A stretch of DNA of 64,000 nucleotides from Acetobacter lovaniensis (lineage in GTDB: Bacteria > Pseudomonadota > Alphaproteobacteria > Acetobacterales > Acetobacteraceae). How positions within the stretch are numbered: position 1 is the stretch's first letter; each line of letters begins with the position of its first letter. Under the pieces are notes generated by a model, which saw nothing but the letters and a program-made list of their open reading frames with translations, was not told the origin of the DNA and ran no database searches. The translations under genes and the position numbers were made by a program. Below are positions 9,378 through 17,671 of the stretch, in pieces. The DNA lies in assembly GCF_014207635.1 (NCBI RefSeq), contig NZ_JACHIE010000002.1:186001-250000 (forward strand), read 5' to 3'.

Positions 9378-10568
9378 TCAGCCTGCAACGGCCAGGTCCG
9401 TCAACCGCCTATGTTCTTCCATGGCGTATCGATCGGTCATGGAAGCCACGTAATCCGCCACGGTGCGGTGCACGGCTGCCTTATCTTTATCCCCCACACG
9501 CTGCTGCCATTCGGCTGGCAACAGGTTGGGCGACTCCGTAAGGGTGGAAAACAGCTCCCCCGTGACGTGGCGGGCCTTGTGGGTCATGCGGTTGACCCGC
9601 CAGTGCCTGTACAGCTTGGCAAACAGGAACTTGCGGATCCCCTTATTGGCCTCATCCATGGCGGGGCCAAAGGCCACAACGGGCGCACTGGCGGCACGAA
9701 TATCCTCAACACTGCGCGGGGCCAGATCAGCCAGCCGCGCGCGTGTGCACACCAGCACATCGGTCACCAGAGCATGAATGACACGGCGCACCATTTCGTG
9801 CCGGATACGCTGGTGGGTGCGGGTGTCGGTTTTTGGCAGGTCTGCCGCCAGTGCGCGGGCTTCGGCCAGAGCCTGCCCGACCAGTGGCACATCCACCAGA
9901 TCATCCAGCGACAGCAGACCGGACTTTACGCCATCATCCAGATCATGCCCGTGGTAGGCAATGTCATCCGCCAGAGCGGCCACCTGTGCCTCGGCCGAGG
10001 CATAATCGTCCAGTTCCAGCGGGAACAGCGCATCCACCTCCGCCAGTCTGGCGGATGGCCTGCGCACGGGGCCATTGTGCTTGGCCAGCCCTTCCAGCGT
10101 CTCCCATGTCAGGTTCAGGCCATCAAACGCCAGATAGCGCCGCTCCAGCAGCATGACCTGCCGCAGCGCCTGCGCGTTATGGTCAAACCCGCCATACTCC
10201 TGCATGCGCGCGGCAAGTGCGTCCTCCCCCGCATGGCCAAAAGGGGTGTGGCCAAGGTCATGCGCCAAGGCCACGGCCTCGGTCAGGTCCTCATCCAGCC
10301 GCAGGTAGCGGGCCATGGAGCGGGCCACCTGCGCCACTTCCAGAGAATGGGTCAGCCGTGTGCGGAAAAAATCGCCCTCGTGGTTGATGAACACCTGCGT
10401 TTTATACTGCAAACGCCTGAATCCGGAGGAATGCACCACCCTGTCCCGGTCGCGCTGCCAGGGGGAGCGGGTCAGGGATTCGGGCTCCGCGTGCAGGCGC
10501 CTGCCACGCCCCTCGCCGGGCTGCACGGCATAGGGCATCAACTCATCGCGTTGTGTGGCTTGCAGCAT
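9378..10568 (-). CDS. dgt: dGTP triphosphohydrolase-like HD-domain protein
   Basis: HD-superfamily phosphohydrolase that splits dNTPs into deoxynucleoside and triphosphate, tuning dNTP pools. With the ATG at 10568 it has 396 residues. The metal ligands are visible as RLTHS (about His74) and LAHDLGH (about His103-Asp104). The family hallmark FRRLQYKTQVF is near residue 50 and the DIAYHGHD-type motif occurs later. A GTG at 10607 could add 13 residues. Divergent from erpA, an arrangement common in alphaproteobacteria; followed by argS. Confidence 0.92.
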   Translation of the reverse strand: MLQATQRDELMPYAVQPGEGRGRRLHAEPESLTRSPWQRDRDRVVHSSGFRRLQYKTQVFINHEGDFFRTRLTHSLEVAQVARSMARYLRLDEDLTEAVALAHDLGHTPFGHAGEDALAARMQEYGGFDHNAQALRQVMLLERRYLAFDGLNLTWETLEGLAKHNGPVRRPSARLAEVDALFPLELDDYASAEAQVAALADDIAYHGHDLDDGVKSGLLSLDDLVDVPLVGQALAEARALAADLPKTDTRTHQRIRHEMVRRVIHALVTDVLVCTRARLADLAPRSVEDIRAASAPVVAFGPAMDEANKGIRKFLFAKLYRHWRVNRMTHKARHVTGELFSTLTESPNLLPAEWQQRVGDKDKAAVHRTVADYVASMTDRYAMEEHRRLTDLAVAG

Positions 10569-10705
10569 TCCGCACCTCCTGACCTGTCCGGGCGGCACAA
10601 TGCCCACGAACCATGCCCCCTGATCTTAGGCTATTGGAGGAAAGTTGACCATTGGACGCGTCTTGCCCCTTCAAACCTGCACGCGGGCGGATTATCTATG
10701 GGGGT

Positions 10706-11077
10706 ATGATACAGCCAGCCCCCATTTTTTCCGTCTCCGACTCCGCTGCCAACCGCATTGCCAGCGTTATCGCCAAAAAACAGGCCAGTGCCACCAGCGG
10801 GCAGGAAGCCCCGGTTGCCCTGCGCGTAGCGGTGGAAGCAGGGGGGTGCAACGGGTTCCAGTATCAGTTCATCCTCACCCCGCCCGGCGGGCTGGCCGCT
10901 GATGACGTGCGCATAGAAAAAAACGGCGCACTGGTGGTTGTGGACCCGACAAGTCTGGACCTGCTGGCCGGGGCGGAGCTGATGTTTGAGGACAAGCTGA
11001 TGGGGGCACATTTTGCCGTGGCCAACCCCAATGCGGCGTCCTCCTGCGGGTGCGGCACGAGCTTTTCCCTCGCATGA
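10706..11077 (+). CDS. erpA: A-type iron-sulfur carrier (ErpA/IscA family)
   Basis: Delivers Fe-S clusters to target apoproteins. 123 residues from the ATG at 10706. The three invariant cysteines are at about 48 (EAGGCNGFQY), 114 and 116 (SSCGCGTSF). I chose this ATG rather than one 54 bp upstream because the homologous part begins at FSVSDSAANRI. The stop overlaps the xth start (ATGA). ErpA versus IscA cannot be separated with certainty; the position opposite dgt supports ErpA. Confidence 0.92.
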   Translation: MIQPAPIFSVSDSAANRIASVIAKKQASATSGQEAPVALRVAVEAGGCNGFQYQFILTPPGGLAADDVRIEKNGALVVVDPTSLDLLAGAELMFEDKLMGAHFAVANPNAASSCGCGTSFSLA

Positions 11078-11859
11078 AAATCGCGACATGGAACATCAAC
11101 TCGGTGCGTCTGCGGCAGGATCTGGTGCTGGACTGGCTGGCGCGCGAACAGCCCGATGTGCTGATGTTGCAGGAAATCAAATGCGAGACGCATCTGTTCC
11201 CCTCCGAGGTTTTTGCACAGGCAGGCTACCGCAGCGCCGTTGTGGGGCAGAAATCCTATAACGGCGTAGCCACACTGGTCCGTGGGGATTTTACGGTCAC
11301 AACCGAGCATCTGCCCGGCTTTACCGACCCTGCCGCCCGGTATGTGGAGGTTTGCACCCAAGGGCTGGTGCTGGGCAACCTGTACCTGCCCAATGGCAAT
11401 TCCGGCGCGGAGCAGGGGTACGCCTCCAAGCTGGAGTTTCTGGCAGCACTCACCGCGCGCGCACAGGGTTTTTTGCAGCAGGATACGGACTTTGTGCTGG
11501 CGGGGGATTACAACATCTGCCCCACCCCCGAGGACTGCGCCCCCGGTGCACTAGCCCCGGAGGACGCCCTTGTGCGTCCGCAAAGCCGGGCAGCATGGCG
11601 GCAACTGCGCTGGCTGGGCCTGACCGACGCCCTGCGCGCCCTGCACCCCCACGGTGCGGCCTATACGTTCTGGGACTATCAGGCCGGAGCATGGCCACGG
11701 GACAGCGGGTTGCGGATCGACCACATGCTGCTCTCCCCCCGTGTGGCCGAACGCCTGCAAACAGCACAGCCCGACCGGGAGGAACGCGGCAAGGAGCGCC
11801 CGTCCGACCACGTGCCGCTTATTGTCACGCTGGAAAATGGCGCCCACACACCCGGCTAG
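11074..11859 (+). CDS. xth: Exodeoxyribonuclease III (AP endonuclease)
   Basis: Exonuclease III family Mg-dependent nuclease for base-excision repair of abasic sites. 261 residues beginning MKIATWNINSVR, the canonical family start. The metal-binding glutamate is in MLQEIK (Glu34), the GDYNICPT block carries catalytic Asp/Asn residues, and SDHVPL near the C-terminus holds the catalytic Asp-His pair. The start codon overlaps the erpA stop by 4 bp. The downstream GNAT gene starts inside its 3' end, so erpA-xth-GNAT form a tight operon. Confidence 0.95.
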   Translation: MKIATWNINSVRLRQDLVLDWLAREQPDVLMLQEIKCETHLFPSEVFAQAGYRSAVVGQKSYNGVATLVRGDFTVTTEHLPGFTDPAARYVEVCTQGLVLGNLYLPNGNSGAEQGYASKLEFLAALTARAQGFLQQDTDFVLAGDYNICPTPEDCAPGALAPEDALVRPQSRAAWRQLRWLGLTDALRALHPHGAAYTFWDYQAGAWPRDSGLRIDHMLLSPRVAERLQTAQPDREERGKERPSDHVPLIVTLENGAHTPG

Positions 11860-12442
11860 GCCCACAGGTCCAACGGGCAACCCTGCCGCGGGTGCCCACC
11901 TGCCCTGCACCATCCGCCCCGCCTGTCTGGCGGATGCCCCGCACCTGCCAGCACTGGAGCGCGACGCCGCACAGGCCTTTGCCACCATACCGGGACTGGC
12001 CTGGCTGGCCGGGGGTGATGTGCTCCCCCTTGCCGAACATACCGCCAGCATAGCAGCACAAGCCTGCTGGGTTGCGGCCAGTGCTGCGGGGCCGCTGCTG
12101 GGGTTTGTCACAGCACGCCCTTACGGGCCGGACCTGCATATTCAGGAAATGTCGGTCACGCGGGCGGCACAGGGCCAGGGGCTGGGCCGCCGCCTGCTGC
12201 ACGCCGTGTGCATAGAAGCACAGAAGCGGGGATTGCTGCGCGTAACACTCACCACGTTTGTCAACGTGCCATGGAACGCGCCATTCTATGCCTCGGCCGG
12301 GTTTTGCCATGTCCCCCCTGCGGCACTGGACGCACGGCTGGCCAGCATACTGGCGCATGAGCACGCCACCGGCCTTGCCGCAATACCCCGCTGCGCCATG
12401 CAGTATGCTGTCCCTGCAACGGCTGAATATGTTTCAAAATGA
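11837..12442 (+). CDS. GNAT family N-acetyltransferase
   Basis: About 201 residues from the ATG at 11837, which overlaps the xth 3' end by 23 bp. The GNAT acetyl-CoA-binding motif A is seen as RAAQGQGLGRRLLHAV, preceded by the beta strand IQEMSV. The PFYASAGF segment is also typical. The first 25 residues are Pro/Thr/Gly-rich and may not be part of the fold, so a later start is possible. Substrate unknown. Confidence 0.78.
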   Translation: MAPTHPARPTGPTGNPAAGAHLPCTIRPACLADAPHLPALERDAAQAFATIPGLAWLAGGDVLPLAEHTASIAAQACWVAASAAGPLLGFVTARPYGPDLHIQEMSVTRAAQGQGLGRRLLHAVCIEAQKRGLLRVTLTTFVNVPWNAPFYASAGFCHVPPAALDARLASILAHEHATGLAAIPRCAMQYAVPATAEYVSK

Positions 12443-12638
12443 AACAGTTGCGCCGCTCAAAGCGGGCATGCGCCATCACACTGCCGTGATAAGGCCGTGC
12501 CTTCCCCCCTTATGGCGGTACCAGCCCTTGCACGTTTGTTTTTTTTCATCACACTAACCATGCTCTGACGCACCGCACGTACCTGCGATGTGTGGCTGCG
12601 TTTTGTGCACACCACACCCAATGCCAAGGAGAAACATC
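12443..12638 (+). promoter_or_regulatory. Leader region of the pqq operon
   Basis: Non-coding 196 bp between the GNAT gene and pqqA. It must contain the pqqA promoter; a TTGCAC hexamer followed by a T-rich tract around 12530-12550 is a candidate -35, but no convincing -10 is visible. A clear Shine-Dalgarno AAGGAG (12626-12631) sits 7 nt before the pqqA ATG. Confidence 0.4.
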
Positions 12639-12719
12639 ATGGCCTGGAACGCACCGAAAGTGACGGAAATTCCGTTGGGCGCAGAAATCAACAGCTATGT
12701 CTGCGGTCAGAAAAAATAA
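12639..12719 (+). CDS. pqqA: PQQ precursor peptide PqqA
   Basis: A 26-residue peptide, substrate for pyrroloquinoline quinone synthesis. The conserved Glu16 and Tyr20 (in AEINSY) that PqqE crosslinks are both present at the expected positions, and the start MAWNAPKV is typical. It is preceded by AAGGAG with 7-nt spacing. Followed by a 20-bp perfect palindrome and an intrinsic terminator before pqqB, which would give pqqA transcript in excess over the enzymes. Confidence 0.97.
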   Translation: MAWNAPKVTEIPLGAEINSYVCGQKK

Positions 12720-12738
12720 GAGAGGGCATGCCCTCTCT
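12719..12738 (+). repeat. Perfect 20-bp palindrome at the pqqA stop
   Basis: The 20 bases beginning at the last base of the pqqA stop codon read identically on both strands (core GAGGGCATGCCCTC). It can form a hairpin with essentially no loop, or act as a dyad protein-binding or RNA-processing site. It directly precedes the terminator-like hairpin at 12741-12790. Confidence 0.8.
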
Positions 12739-12740
12739 CA

Positions 12741-12790
12741 GCCGTCAGGCGGGTTGGTGCCTCACCGGCTTTCCCCCTGACGGCTTTTTT
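12741..12790 (+). terminator. Intrinsic terminator/attenuator between pqqA and pqqB
   Basis: Nine-base arms (12741-12749 GCCGTCAGG and 12776-12784 CCTGACGGC) flank a 26-base loop and are followed by six T residues (12785-12790). It lies between pqqA and pqqB, so partial read-through would set the ratio of precursor peptide to enzymes. Confidence 0.8.
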
Positions 12791-12806
12791 GTTTAGAAAG
12801 CGTCGT

Positions 12807-13718
12807 ATGCTTGATATTGTCGTCCTTGGCGCAGCCGCTGGTGGCGGTTTTCCGCAATGGAACTCCAACGCCCCTGCCTGCCGCCGCGCCCGCGCGGGTG
12901 ACCCCGCAGCCCCCGCCCGCACACAGGCCTCCATAGCTGTTAGCGGGAATGGCACGTCGTGGTACGTGCTGAATGCCTCCCCCGACCTGCGGACCCAGAT
13001 CAACCAGACCCCCGACCTGCACCCGCGCACCGGCCTGCGCTCCACCCCCATTGCCGGGGTTGTGCTGACCAGTGGGGAAATTGACGCCATTACCGGCCTG
13101 CTCACCCTGCGCGAGCGGCAGGCGTTTGAGCTGTATGCAACGCAGCCGGTGCTGGACCAGCTGGACGCCAACCCCATTTTTACAGCGCTCGACCGCACAC
13201 TGGTGCCCCGTCTGCCCATGGTGCTTGATCGCCCGATTGCTCTGGACCCACCGGGCTTTTGCATCACCCCGTTTTCCGTTCCCGGCAAAGTCCCCCTTTA
13301 TGCCGAAAAAGCGGAAAACCCGGCCGAAATCATGACGAATGGTGAAACCATCGGGTTGGAAATAACCGATGGTACCGCCCGCGCCCTGTTCATTCCCGGC
13401 TGCGCGATGATGACGGATGAACTGCGCGCCCACATTCAGGGAGCCGACGCCGTATTTTTTGACGGCACGCTCTGGACGGATGATGAAATGGTGCGCGCGG
13501 GCCTTGGCAGCAAAACCGGCCACCGCATGGGCCATATGTCCCTCGCCGATCAGCCCGATGGCACGTTCTGCGCTTTTGCGGATTTGAATGTGACCCGCAA
13601 AATCCTCATCCACATCAACAATTCCAACCCTGTTCTGCTGGCCGACAGCACCGAGCGCCAGCAGGCCGAAGCCGCGGGCTGGGAAGTGGCCTTTGATGGC
13701 ATGAAGGTAAGATTATGA
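12807..13718 (+). CDS. pqqB: PQQ biosynthesis protein PqqB
   Basis: Metallo-beta-lactamase-fold protein, a proposed iron-dependent oxidase acting in PQQ synthesis. 303 residues from the ATG at 12807 (MLDIVVLGAAAGGGFPQWN, the diagnostic PqqB start). An upstream in-frame ATG at 12789 overlaps the attenuator T-tract and is not used. The segment GAAAGGGFPQWNCNCP-like is here FPQWNSNAPAC. It overlaps pqqC by 4 bp. Confidence 0.96.
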   Translation: MLDIVVLGAAAGGGFPQWNSNAPACRRARAGDPAAPARTQASIAVSGNGTSWYVLNASPDLRTQINQTPDLHPRTGLRSTPIAGVVLTSGEIDAITGLLTLRERQAFELYATQPVLDQLDANPIFTALDRTLVPRLPMVLDRPIALDPPGFCITPFSVPGKVPLYAEKAENPAEIMTNGETIGLEITDGTARALFIPGCAMMTDELRAHIQGADAVFFDGTLWTDDEMVRAGLGSKTGHRMGHMSLADQPDGTFCAFADLNVTRKILIHINNSNPVLLADSTERQQAEAAGWEVAFDGMKVRL

Positions 13719-14455
13719 CAGACCGTATTCTCACCCCCGATGAACTGGAAGCCGCCCTGCGCGCCATTGGCGCCGAGCGCTACCACAACCTGCACCCCTT
13801 CCACCGTGCCTTGCACGACGGCAGGCTGAACAAAGGGCAGGTGCAGGCATGGGCGCTGAACCGCTATTACTATCAGGCCAGTATTCCCGCCAAGGATGCT
13901 TCCCTGCTGGCCCGCCTGCCCACCACGGAACTGCGGCGTGAATGGCGGCGCAGGCTGGAAGACCATGATGGCACACAGCCCGGCACGGGCGGTGTTGCCC
14001 GCTGGCTCAAACTGACCGATGGCCTCGGGCTGGACCGTGCGTATGTGGAATCACTCGAAGGGCTGCTGCCCGGCACGCGCTTTGCCGTGGAAGCCTATGT
14101 GCAGTTCGTGCGGGAACGCTCCATTCTGGAAGCCATTGCCTCTTCCCTGACCGAGCTGTTCTCCCCCACCATTATCAGCGAGCGGGTTGCGGGCATGCTC
14201 GGCAACTACGATTTTGTCACCGAGGAAACACTCGCCTACTTCAAGCCCCGGCTCACGCAGGCCCCGCAGGATTCCGCCTTTGCGCTGGCCTATGTGCGCG
14301 AGCACGCCCGTACGGCAGAGCAGCAGACAGCGGTGCTCAACGCGCTCAGGTTCAAATGCAACGTGCTGTGGTCCATGCTGGACGCACTGGATTACGCCTA
14401 TGTGGTTCCCGGACATGTTCCCCCCGGTGCATTCCGCCCAGGCCCGCAGGCATGA
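13715..14455 (+). CDS. pqqC: Pyrroloquinoline-quinone synthase PqqC
   Basis: Cofactorless oxidase performing the final ring closure and eight-electron oxidation to PQQ. 246 residues, all-helical TENA/PqqC fold. Characteristic segments include RYHNLHPFHRALHDG near residue 20, RYYYQASIPAKD near 50 and the EDHDGTQPGTGGV block. Start overlaps the pqqB stop and the stop overlaps pqqD, so pqqB-E is translationally coupled. Confidence 0.97.
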   Translation: MTDRILTPDELEAALRAIGAERYHNLHPFHRALHDGRLNKGQVQAWALNRYYYQASIPAKDASLLARLPTTELRREWRRRLEDHDGTQPGTGGVARWLKLTDGLGLDRAYVESLEGLLPGTRFAVEAYVQFVRERSILEAIASSLTELFSPTIISERVAGMLGNYDFVTEETLAYFKPRLTQAPQDSAFALAYVREHARTAEQQTAVLNALRFKCNVLWSMLDALDYAYVVPGHVPPGAFRPGPQA

Positions 14456-14748
14456 CCGAGGCCACTGGCCCAACCTTATGCGAGACGACCGTGCCACGCT
14501 TTGCGCGTGGCACCCGCCTGCACTATGACCGCGTGCGGGAGGTCTGGTTTATTCAGGCCCCCGAGCGCGCTTTTCATGCCGATGCCATTGCCGCCGAAGT
14601 GCTGCAACTGGTGGATGGCGCGCGCCCGCTCCACACCATTATAGACCTGCTGGCCGAAAAATTTGCCGCCCCCCGCGCCGTTATTGCGCAGGACGTTCTG
14701 GCCATGGTGGCAGAACTGGCCACAAAGCAGGTGCTGCTGCCCGCATGA
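14452..14748 (+). CDS. pqqD: PQQ biosynthesis peptide chaperone PqqD
   Basis: RiPP recognition element protein of 98 residues that binds the PqqA leader and presents it to PqqE. The family features are visible: [15 protein letters not shown] at the start, then ILLYPE-like WFIQAPER, and the helix LDLLAEKF near residue 68. The ATG at 14452 overlaps the pqqC stop (ATGA), and the pqqD stop overlaps pqqE in the same way. PqqD and PqqE are separate here, not fused. Confidence 0.95.
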   Translation: MTEATGPTLCETTVPRFARGTRLHYDRVREVWFIQAPERAFHADAIAAEVLQLVDGARPLHTIIDLLAEKFAAPRAVIAQDVLAMVAELATKQVLLPA

Positions 14749-15833
14749 GTGCGCCCCCTCCCCCCATGAGCCTGCTGGCGGAGCTTACCCACCGCTGCCC
14801 CCTGCAATGCCCCTACTGTTCCAACCCGCTTATGCTCGACCCCAGAACGCAGGAACTGAGCACCACGGAATGGCAGCGTGTGCTGGACGAGGCGGCGCTG
14901 ATGGGCGTGTTGCAGGTGCATTTTTCTGGCGGGGAGCCAATGGCTCGCCCCGACCTGCCAGAACTTGTGCGCCACGCAGCACAGGCTGGCCTGTATTCCA
15001 ACCTGATCACCTCTGGCGTACTGATCCGCCAGGACACACTGCGCGCTCTGGCCGATGCGGGGCTGGACCATATCCAGCTCTCTTTTCAGGACGTGGACCC
15101 CGCCAGCGCGGACCGCATTGCCAACATGGCAGGCGCACACGCCAAAAAGCTGGAAGCAGCACGCCTGATTACCGCAGAGGGTCTGCCGCTCACGCTCAAT
15201 TTTGTCATCCATCGCCAGAATGCAGAGCGTGTGCCCGCCATGCTGGAACTGGCCGAACAGCTTGGCGCCAGACGGGTGGAAATTGCCCATACCCAGTATT
15301 ATGGCTGGGGCCTGCTCAACCGCGATGCTCTCCTGCCCGACCGTGCCCAGATAGAGGCCACGACCGAAGCCGTAGCCGCAGCCCGCACCCGGCTGGCAGG
15401 GCGCATGAGCATAGATTTTGTCACCCCCGATTATTACGAGGACCGGCCCAAACCCTGCATGGGCGGCTGGGGCCAGCGTTTTTTAAACATTACCCCCACA
15501 GGCAAGGTGCTCCCCTGCCACGCGGCGGAAACCATTCCCGACATCACCTTCCCCAATGTGCGCGAGGCAGGTCTTGCCGCCATATGGGAGGATTCCCCCA
15601 TTTTTAACCTGTTCCGCGGCACGGAATGGATGCCCGAGCCCTGCCAGTCCTGCGCGTTCAAGGAGGAAGACTGGGGGGGCTGCCGCTGTCAGGCACTGGC
15701 GCTGGCTGGCAAGGCGGATGCGGCAGACCCGGTCTGCCACAAGGCCCCCGATCACAAACAGGTCACGCAGGCTATTGCCCAGCGCCCCCAAACGCCGCCC
15801 CCCTTCCGCTACAGGCGCTTCGGGAACGCCTGA
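14745..15833 (+). CDS. pqqE: PqqA peptide cyclase PqqE (radical SAM)
   Basis: Radical SAM/SPASM enzyme that links Glu16 and Tyr20 of PqqA. The CX3CX2C cluster motif is at Cys18, Cys22 and Cys25 ([12 protein letters not shown]). Auxiliary-cluster cysteines are seen in [15 protein letters not shown] and the C-terminal [17 protein letters not shown] and DPVCHK segments. 362 residues, normal. Last gene of the pqq operon; no pqqF/G protease follows, which is usual in acetic acid bacteria. Confidence 0.97.
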   Translation: MSAPPPPMSLLAELTHRCPLQCPYCSNPLMLDPRTQELSTTEWQRVLDEAALMGVLQVHFSGGEPMARPDLPELVRHAAQAGLYSNLITSGVLIRQDTLRALADAGLDHIQLSFQDVDPASADRIANMAGAHAKKLEAARLITAEGLPLTLNFVIHRQNAERVPAMLELAEQLGARRVEIAHTQYYGWGLLNRDALLPDRAQIEATTEAVAAARTRLAGRMSIDFVTPDYYEDRPKPCMGGWGQRFLNITPTGKVLPCHAAETIPDITFPNVREAGLAAIWEDSPIFNLFRGTEWMPEPCQSCAFKEEDWGGCRCQALALAGKADAADPVCHKAPDHKQVTQAIAQRPQTPPPFRYRRFGNA

Positions 15834-16034
15834 AGCAAAAAGGGTTTTTACAAAACCTGCCACCACCTGACCTAAACAGCACCATAGCCACCACATGCAG
15901 GCTCAGGATATGCGAACGAATTGCATCGCAGCCGCACTTATGGCTAAGAGGCACCAGTAACCCGCTCGGACCCGAGCACCCCACCATTTGCCCGGGCCGC
16001 ATGGCCCCACACCCCGGCCAAGGCGACCAACCCC

Positions 16035-16982
16035 ATGCACCACCCAGCCGCACAGCATAACCTTGGCAAAGGCATTGCCTGCGGTGTTGGGGCGGGCGCG
16101 TTATGGGGGCTGGTTTTTCTGGCCCCCGAGCTGATCCGCAACTTCAGCGCGCTGGAAATGGCCTGTGGCCGCTACGTGCTGTACGGCCTGTTTGCCGCCC
16201 TTATGGTTGCACCACGCTGGCAGGTGCTCAGCCATACCGTAAGCCTGCGCACATGGTGGACGCTGAGCTGGCTCTCCTTTGCGGGGAATACGGCTTATTA
16301 TGTGCTACTCTCAAGTGCTGTCAAAAACGGGGGCATTACCAGCACCACTCTTGTGATCGGCTTTTTGCCCGTGCTGGTGACACTGGTTGGCAGCCGCGAC
16401 AAGGACGCCCTGCCCCTGCGCCAGCTTTTACCTTCCATCCTGCTATGCCTGACCGGGGCTGCGTGCATTGGCTGGCAGGCCATGCATACGCATGCCCATT
16501 CTGTGGCCCGCGCGCCTTTTCTGGGCTTGCTCTGCGCTGTAGCGGCCCTTGGCTCATGGACACTTTATGCCGTGGGAAATAGCCGCGCGCTCGTGCGCCA
16601 GCGGCATTTTTCCGCCCATGACTGGAACCTGCTGACCGGGCTTGCCACTGGCGCCCAGAATGTGATCCTGCTCCCCCTTGCCCTTCTGCTGGACAGCACA
16701 GCCCACGGGCTGGAGCAGTGGCGCAACTTTGCACTGGTGAGTGCGGGCGTTGCCCTGCTGGCCTCCATTGCAGGCAACGCGCTATGGAACAGAATGAACC
16801 AGCTCCTCCCGCTGACACTGGTGGGGCAGATGATTCTGTTCGAAACCCTGTTTTCCCTCTGCTACGGCTTCATATGGGAGCGGCGGCTCCCCAGCGGGAT
16901 GGAAACACTGGCCTTTGGCTGTGTGGTGCTGAGCGTATTGCTGTGTGTACGCGCCCACCGCAAACCGGCAACCCCCGCGTAA
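16035..16982 (+). CDS. EamA/DMT-superfamily transporter
   Basis: Ten hydrophobic helices in 315 residues, with the two-fold EamA repeat (first half ALWGLVFLAPELI..., second half LGLLCAVAALGSWTLYAVGN). Members export or import metabolites such as amino acids, nucleosides or drugs; the substrate cannot be deduced. It starts 200 bp after pqqE, so it probably has its own promoter. The 15834-16034 gap shows only a weak imperfect hairpin near 15839. Confidence 0.83.
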   Translation: MHHPAAQHNLGKGIACGVGAGALWGLVFLAPELIRNFSALEMACGRYVLYGLFAALMVAPRWQVLSHTVSLRTWWTLSWLSFAGNTAYYVLLSSAVKNGGITSTTLVIGFLPVLVTLVGSRDKDALPLRQLLPSILLCLTGAACIGWQAMHTHAHSVARAPFLGLLCAVAALGSWTLYAVGNSRALVRQRHFSAHDWNLLTGLATGAQNVILLPLALLLDSTAHGLEQWRNFALVSAGVALLASIAGNALWNRMNQLLPLTLVGQMILFETLFSLCYGFIWERRLPSGMETLAFGCVVLSVLLCVRAHRKPATPA

Positions 16983-17101
16983 CTCCGTGCTGCCTCCGCT
17001 TTTTGCCTGCCGGGCCAACGCGCACCCCAGTCTGCTTTTCCCCTGCTATTTCTATTACCTGGCGCATGTATTAGGTTGCGCCGCATTGTAACCACGGGGG
17101 G

Positions 17102-17464
17102 ATGACCATGAGCGACGAACACAAATGCCCGCAATGCGGCTGTGAACATATTTATCAGGATGGCGAACTGTGGGTCTGCCCCGAATGCGCACATGAATGG
17201 AACGAATTCTCCGCCGGTGCAGCGGATGCGGAGGCAGGCGGTTCTGGCGTTATCCATGATGCCAACGGCAACGTTCTGGCTGACGGAGACACCATTACAG
17301 TCACCAAGGACCTGAAGGTCAAAGGGTCTTCTCTGGTGGTGAAAAGCGGCACCAAGGTCAAGAACATCAAACTGGTCGATGGCACGGACGGCCACAATAT
17401 TGCGTGCAAAATAAGCGGCATCGGGGCCATGAACCTGAAGTCGGAATTTGTAAAAAAATCCTGA
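17102..17464 (+). CDS. yjdM: YjdM/PhnA-like zinc-ribbon protein
   Basis: Small soluble protein of 120 residues with an N-terminal zinc ribbon: CPQC at Cys9/Cys12 and CPEC at Cys26/Cys29. A C-terminal beta domain ([18 protein letters not shown], then DLKVKGSS) typical of the YjdM family follows. Despite the older name PhnA it is not known to be a phosphonate hydrolase. Two in-frame ATGs (17102, 17108) are possible starts. Confidence 0.92.
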   Translation: MTMSDEHKCPQCGCEHIYQDGELWVCPECAHEWNEFSAGAADAEAGGSGVIHDANGNVLADGDTITVTKDLKVKGSSLVVKSGTKVKNIKLVDGTDGHNIACKISGIGAMNLKSEFVKKS

Positions 17465-17610
17465 CCTTCTGCGCAAGACCTTCAATCATCCTCTACCGGC
17501 CTGGAAGCACCGGATGCCATATGAGGTATCTGAAGGACCATACAGCACAGAAGTATGCCGCGCCTACGCACTGGCCGGGCCAATGTCTTGCTGCGTTTTG
17601 CGCCTATGCC

Positions 17611-17645
17611 CAAAACAAAACAGCCTGCCCTTATGGGGCAGGCTG
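17611..17645 (-). terminator. Intrinsic terminator downstream of the ferritin-like gene
   Basis: Arms 17621-17630 (CAGCCTGCCC) and 17636-17645 are perfect complements with a 5-base loop. On the minus strand the hairpin is followed by a TTTTGTTTTG tract (17611-17620), so it ends the transcript of the gene at 17672-18685. Confidence 0.85.
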
Positions 17646-17671
17646 CATGTAAACCACGACAGGCAAAAAGC

